53,653 nt of DNA, from NCBI RefSeq assembly GCF_002776695.1, contig NZ_LFJC01000003.1, positions 3,393,518 through 3,447,170 on the forward strand. Direction: 5' to 3'. Positions 53,435 to 53,653 of the stretch are shown here, piece by piece. The notes under the pieces are model-generated. The model was not told the DNA's origin. It did not search any database and saw only the letters and a list, made by a program, of their open reading frames with translations. A program made the translations under genes and the position numbers. Origin of the DNA: Bradyrhizobium nitroreducens (lineage in GTDB: Bacteria; Pseudomonadota; Alphaproteobacteria; Rhizobiales; Xanthobacteraceae). Position 1 is the first letter of the stretch. Each line of letters opens with the position of its first letter.

Positions 53435-53653
53435 TTCTCGCGGCGTGTTCTGCCCGAGCTTTGCATTGGTCTTGCACCCTCTGAAAGCAAGGGCGCAGGG
53501 AAGGCCGGGCGCCGGCTGGCACCCGAAGTCCCGCGTGCGAAAGAAGCGCGCACGGGGTGGACGACAGGTGTTGCCGGTCGCCCGGCCTTCCCTGCGCGAT
53601 GGTTTTCACGGTGTCCTTCGTGCTCTCCCCGGGGAGCGATGCACTATTGCCCC
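53435..53653 (-). repeat. about 218-bp dispersed repeat, copy 2 (inverted relative to 16549)
   Basis: Reverse complement of the element at 16549-16766, reaching the window edge with GGGGCAATAGTGCA. The 19-bp arms (53493-53511 and 53579-53597) are identical to copy 1, the flanks are nearly so, and the loop and tail differ. It may continue beyond the window. Confidence 0.85.

Overview
The window is GC-rich DNA (roughly 65 % G+C) from an alphaproteobacterium of the Bradyrhizobium type. The evidence is the cycHJKL (ccmIEFH) cytochrome c maturation operon, an fdsGBA-fdhD-fdsD formate dehydrogenase operon with a divergent LysR gene, FeuP/FeuQ-like regulators, a DivJ/PleC-type histidine kinase whose promoter is rich in GANTC sites, a Ku protein, tandem oxalate/formate antiporters, and palindromic intergenic repeats of a kind typical of that group. 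It reads as chromosome: I see no insertion sequence, phage, plasmid origin, CRISPR array, rRNA or tRNA.

Layout. 0-6 kb: small stress-type genes, cspA divergent from a frameshifted S21 gene, a secreted alpha/beta hydrolase, two small conserved proteins and an orphan Hsp70 (YegD type). 6-12 kb: an oxalate/formate-type transport island made of a 45-residue protein, two OxlT-like carriers and a CBS-pair protein. Each of these four genes has its own terminator or terminator-like hairpin, except that the last hairpin lacks a clear U tract. Each is preceded by the same element, TTGGCAT-N3-GTATAC. A ketopantoate-reductase-like gene and a fumarylacetoacetase-family gene follow. 12-19 kb: a two-TM coiled-coil protein with an exact 142-residue tandem duplication, secreted hypotheticals, a palindrome-rich repeat region, then nitronate monooxygenase and quinone oxidoreductase. 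19-23 kb: a CDF metal transporter and the cell-cycle-type sensor kinase. 23-30 kb: the formate dehydrogenase locus. 30-37 kb (minus strand): degP, a response regulator, a sensor kinase and glnE, the last three overlapping. 37-43 kb: a chemoreceptor and ccmIEFH. 43-47 kb: unknown genes and feuPQ. 47-53.6 kb: a 51-residue membrane protein with a stress promoter, ku, small proteins, an orphan Flp pilin, a 13-bp tandem repeat, an AMP/thymidine phosphorylase homologue, a 31-codon apparent gene remnant, a beta-CASP metallo-hydrolase, and a second, inverted copy of the repeat seen at 16.5 kb.

How the parts may work together. OxlT-type exchange would bring oxalate in and let formate out, and the FdsGBAD complex oxidises formate to CO2 with NAD+ for autotrophy or energy. 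The formyl-CoA transferase and oxalyl-CoA decarboxylase that would join these steps are not in the window. The regulatory signals seen directly are the four-copy TTGGCAT/GTATAC element, two matches to the EcfG general-stress promoter (GGAAC-N16-CGTT), and a CtrA-like box with clustered GANTC sites before the kinase gene. All functional assignments come from reading the translated sequences; no database search was possible.
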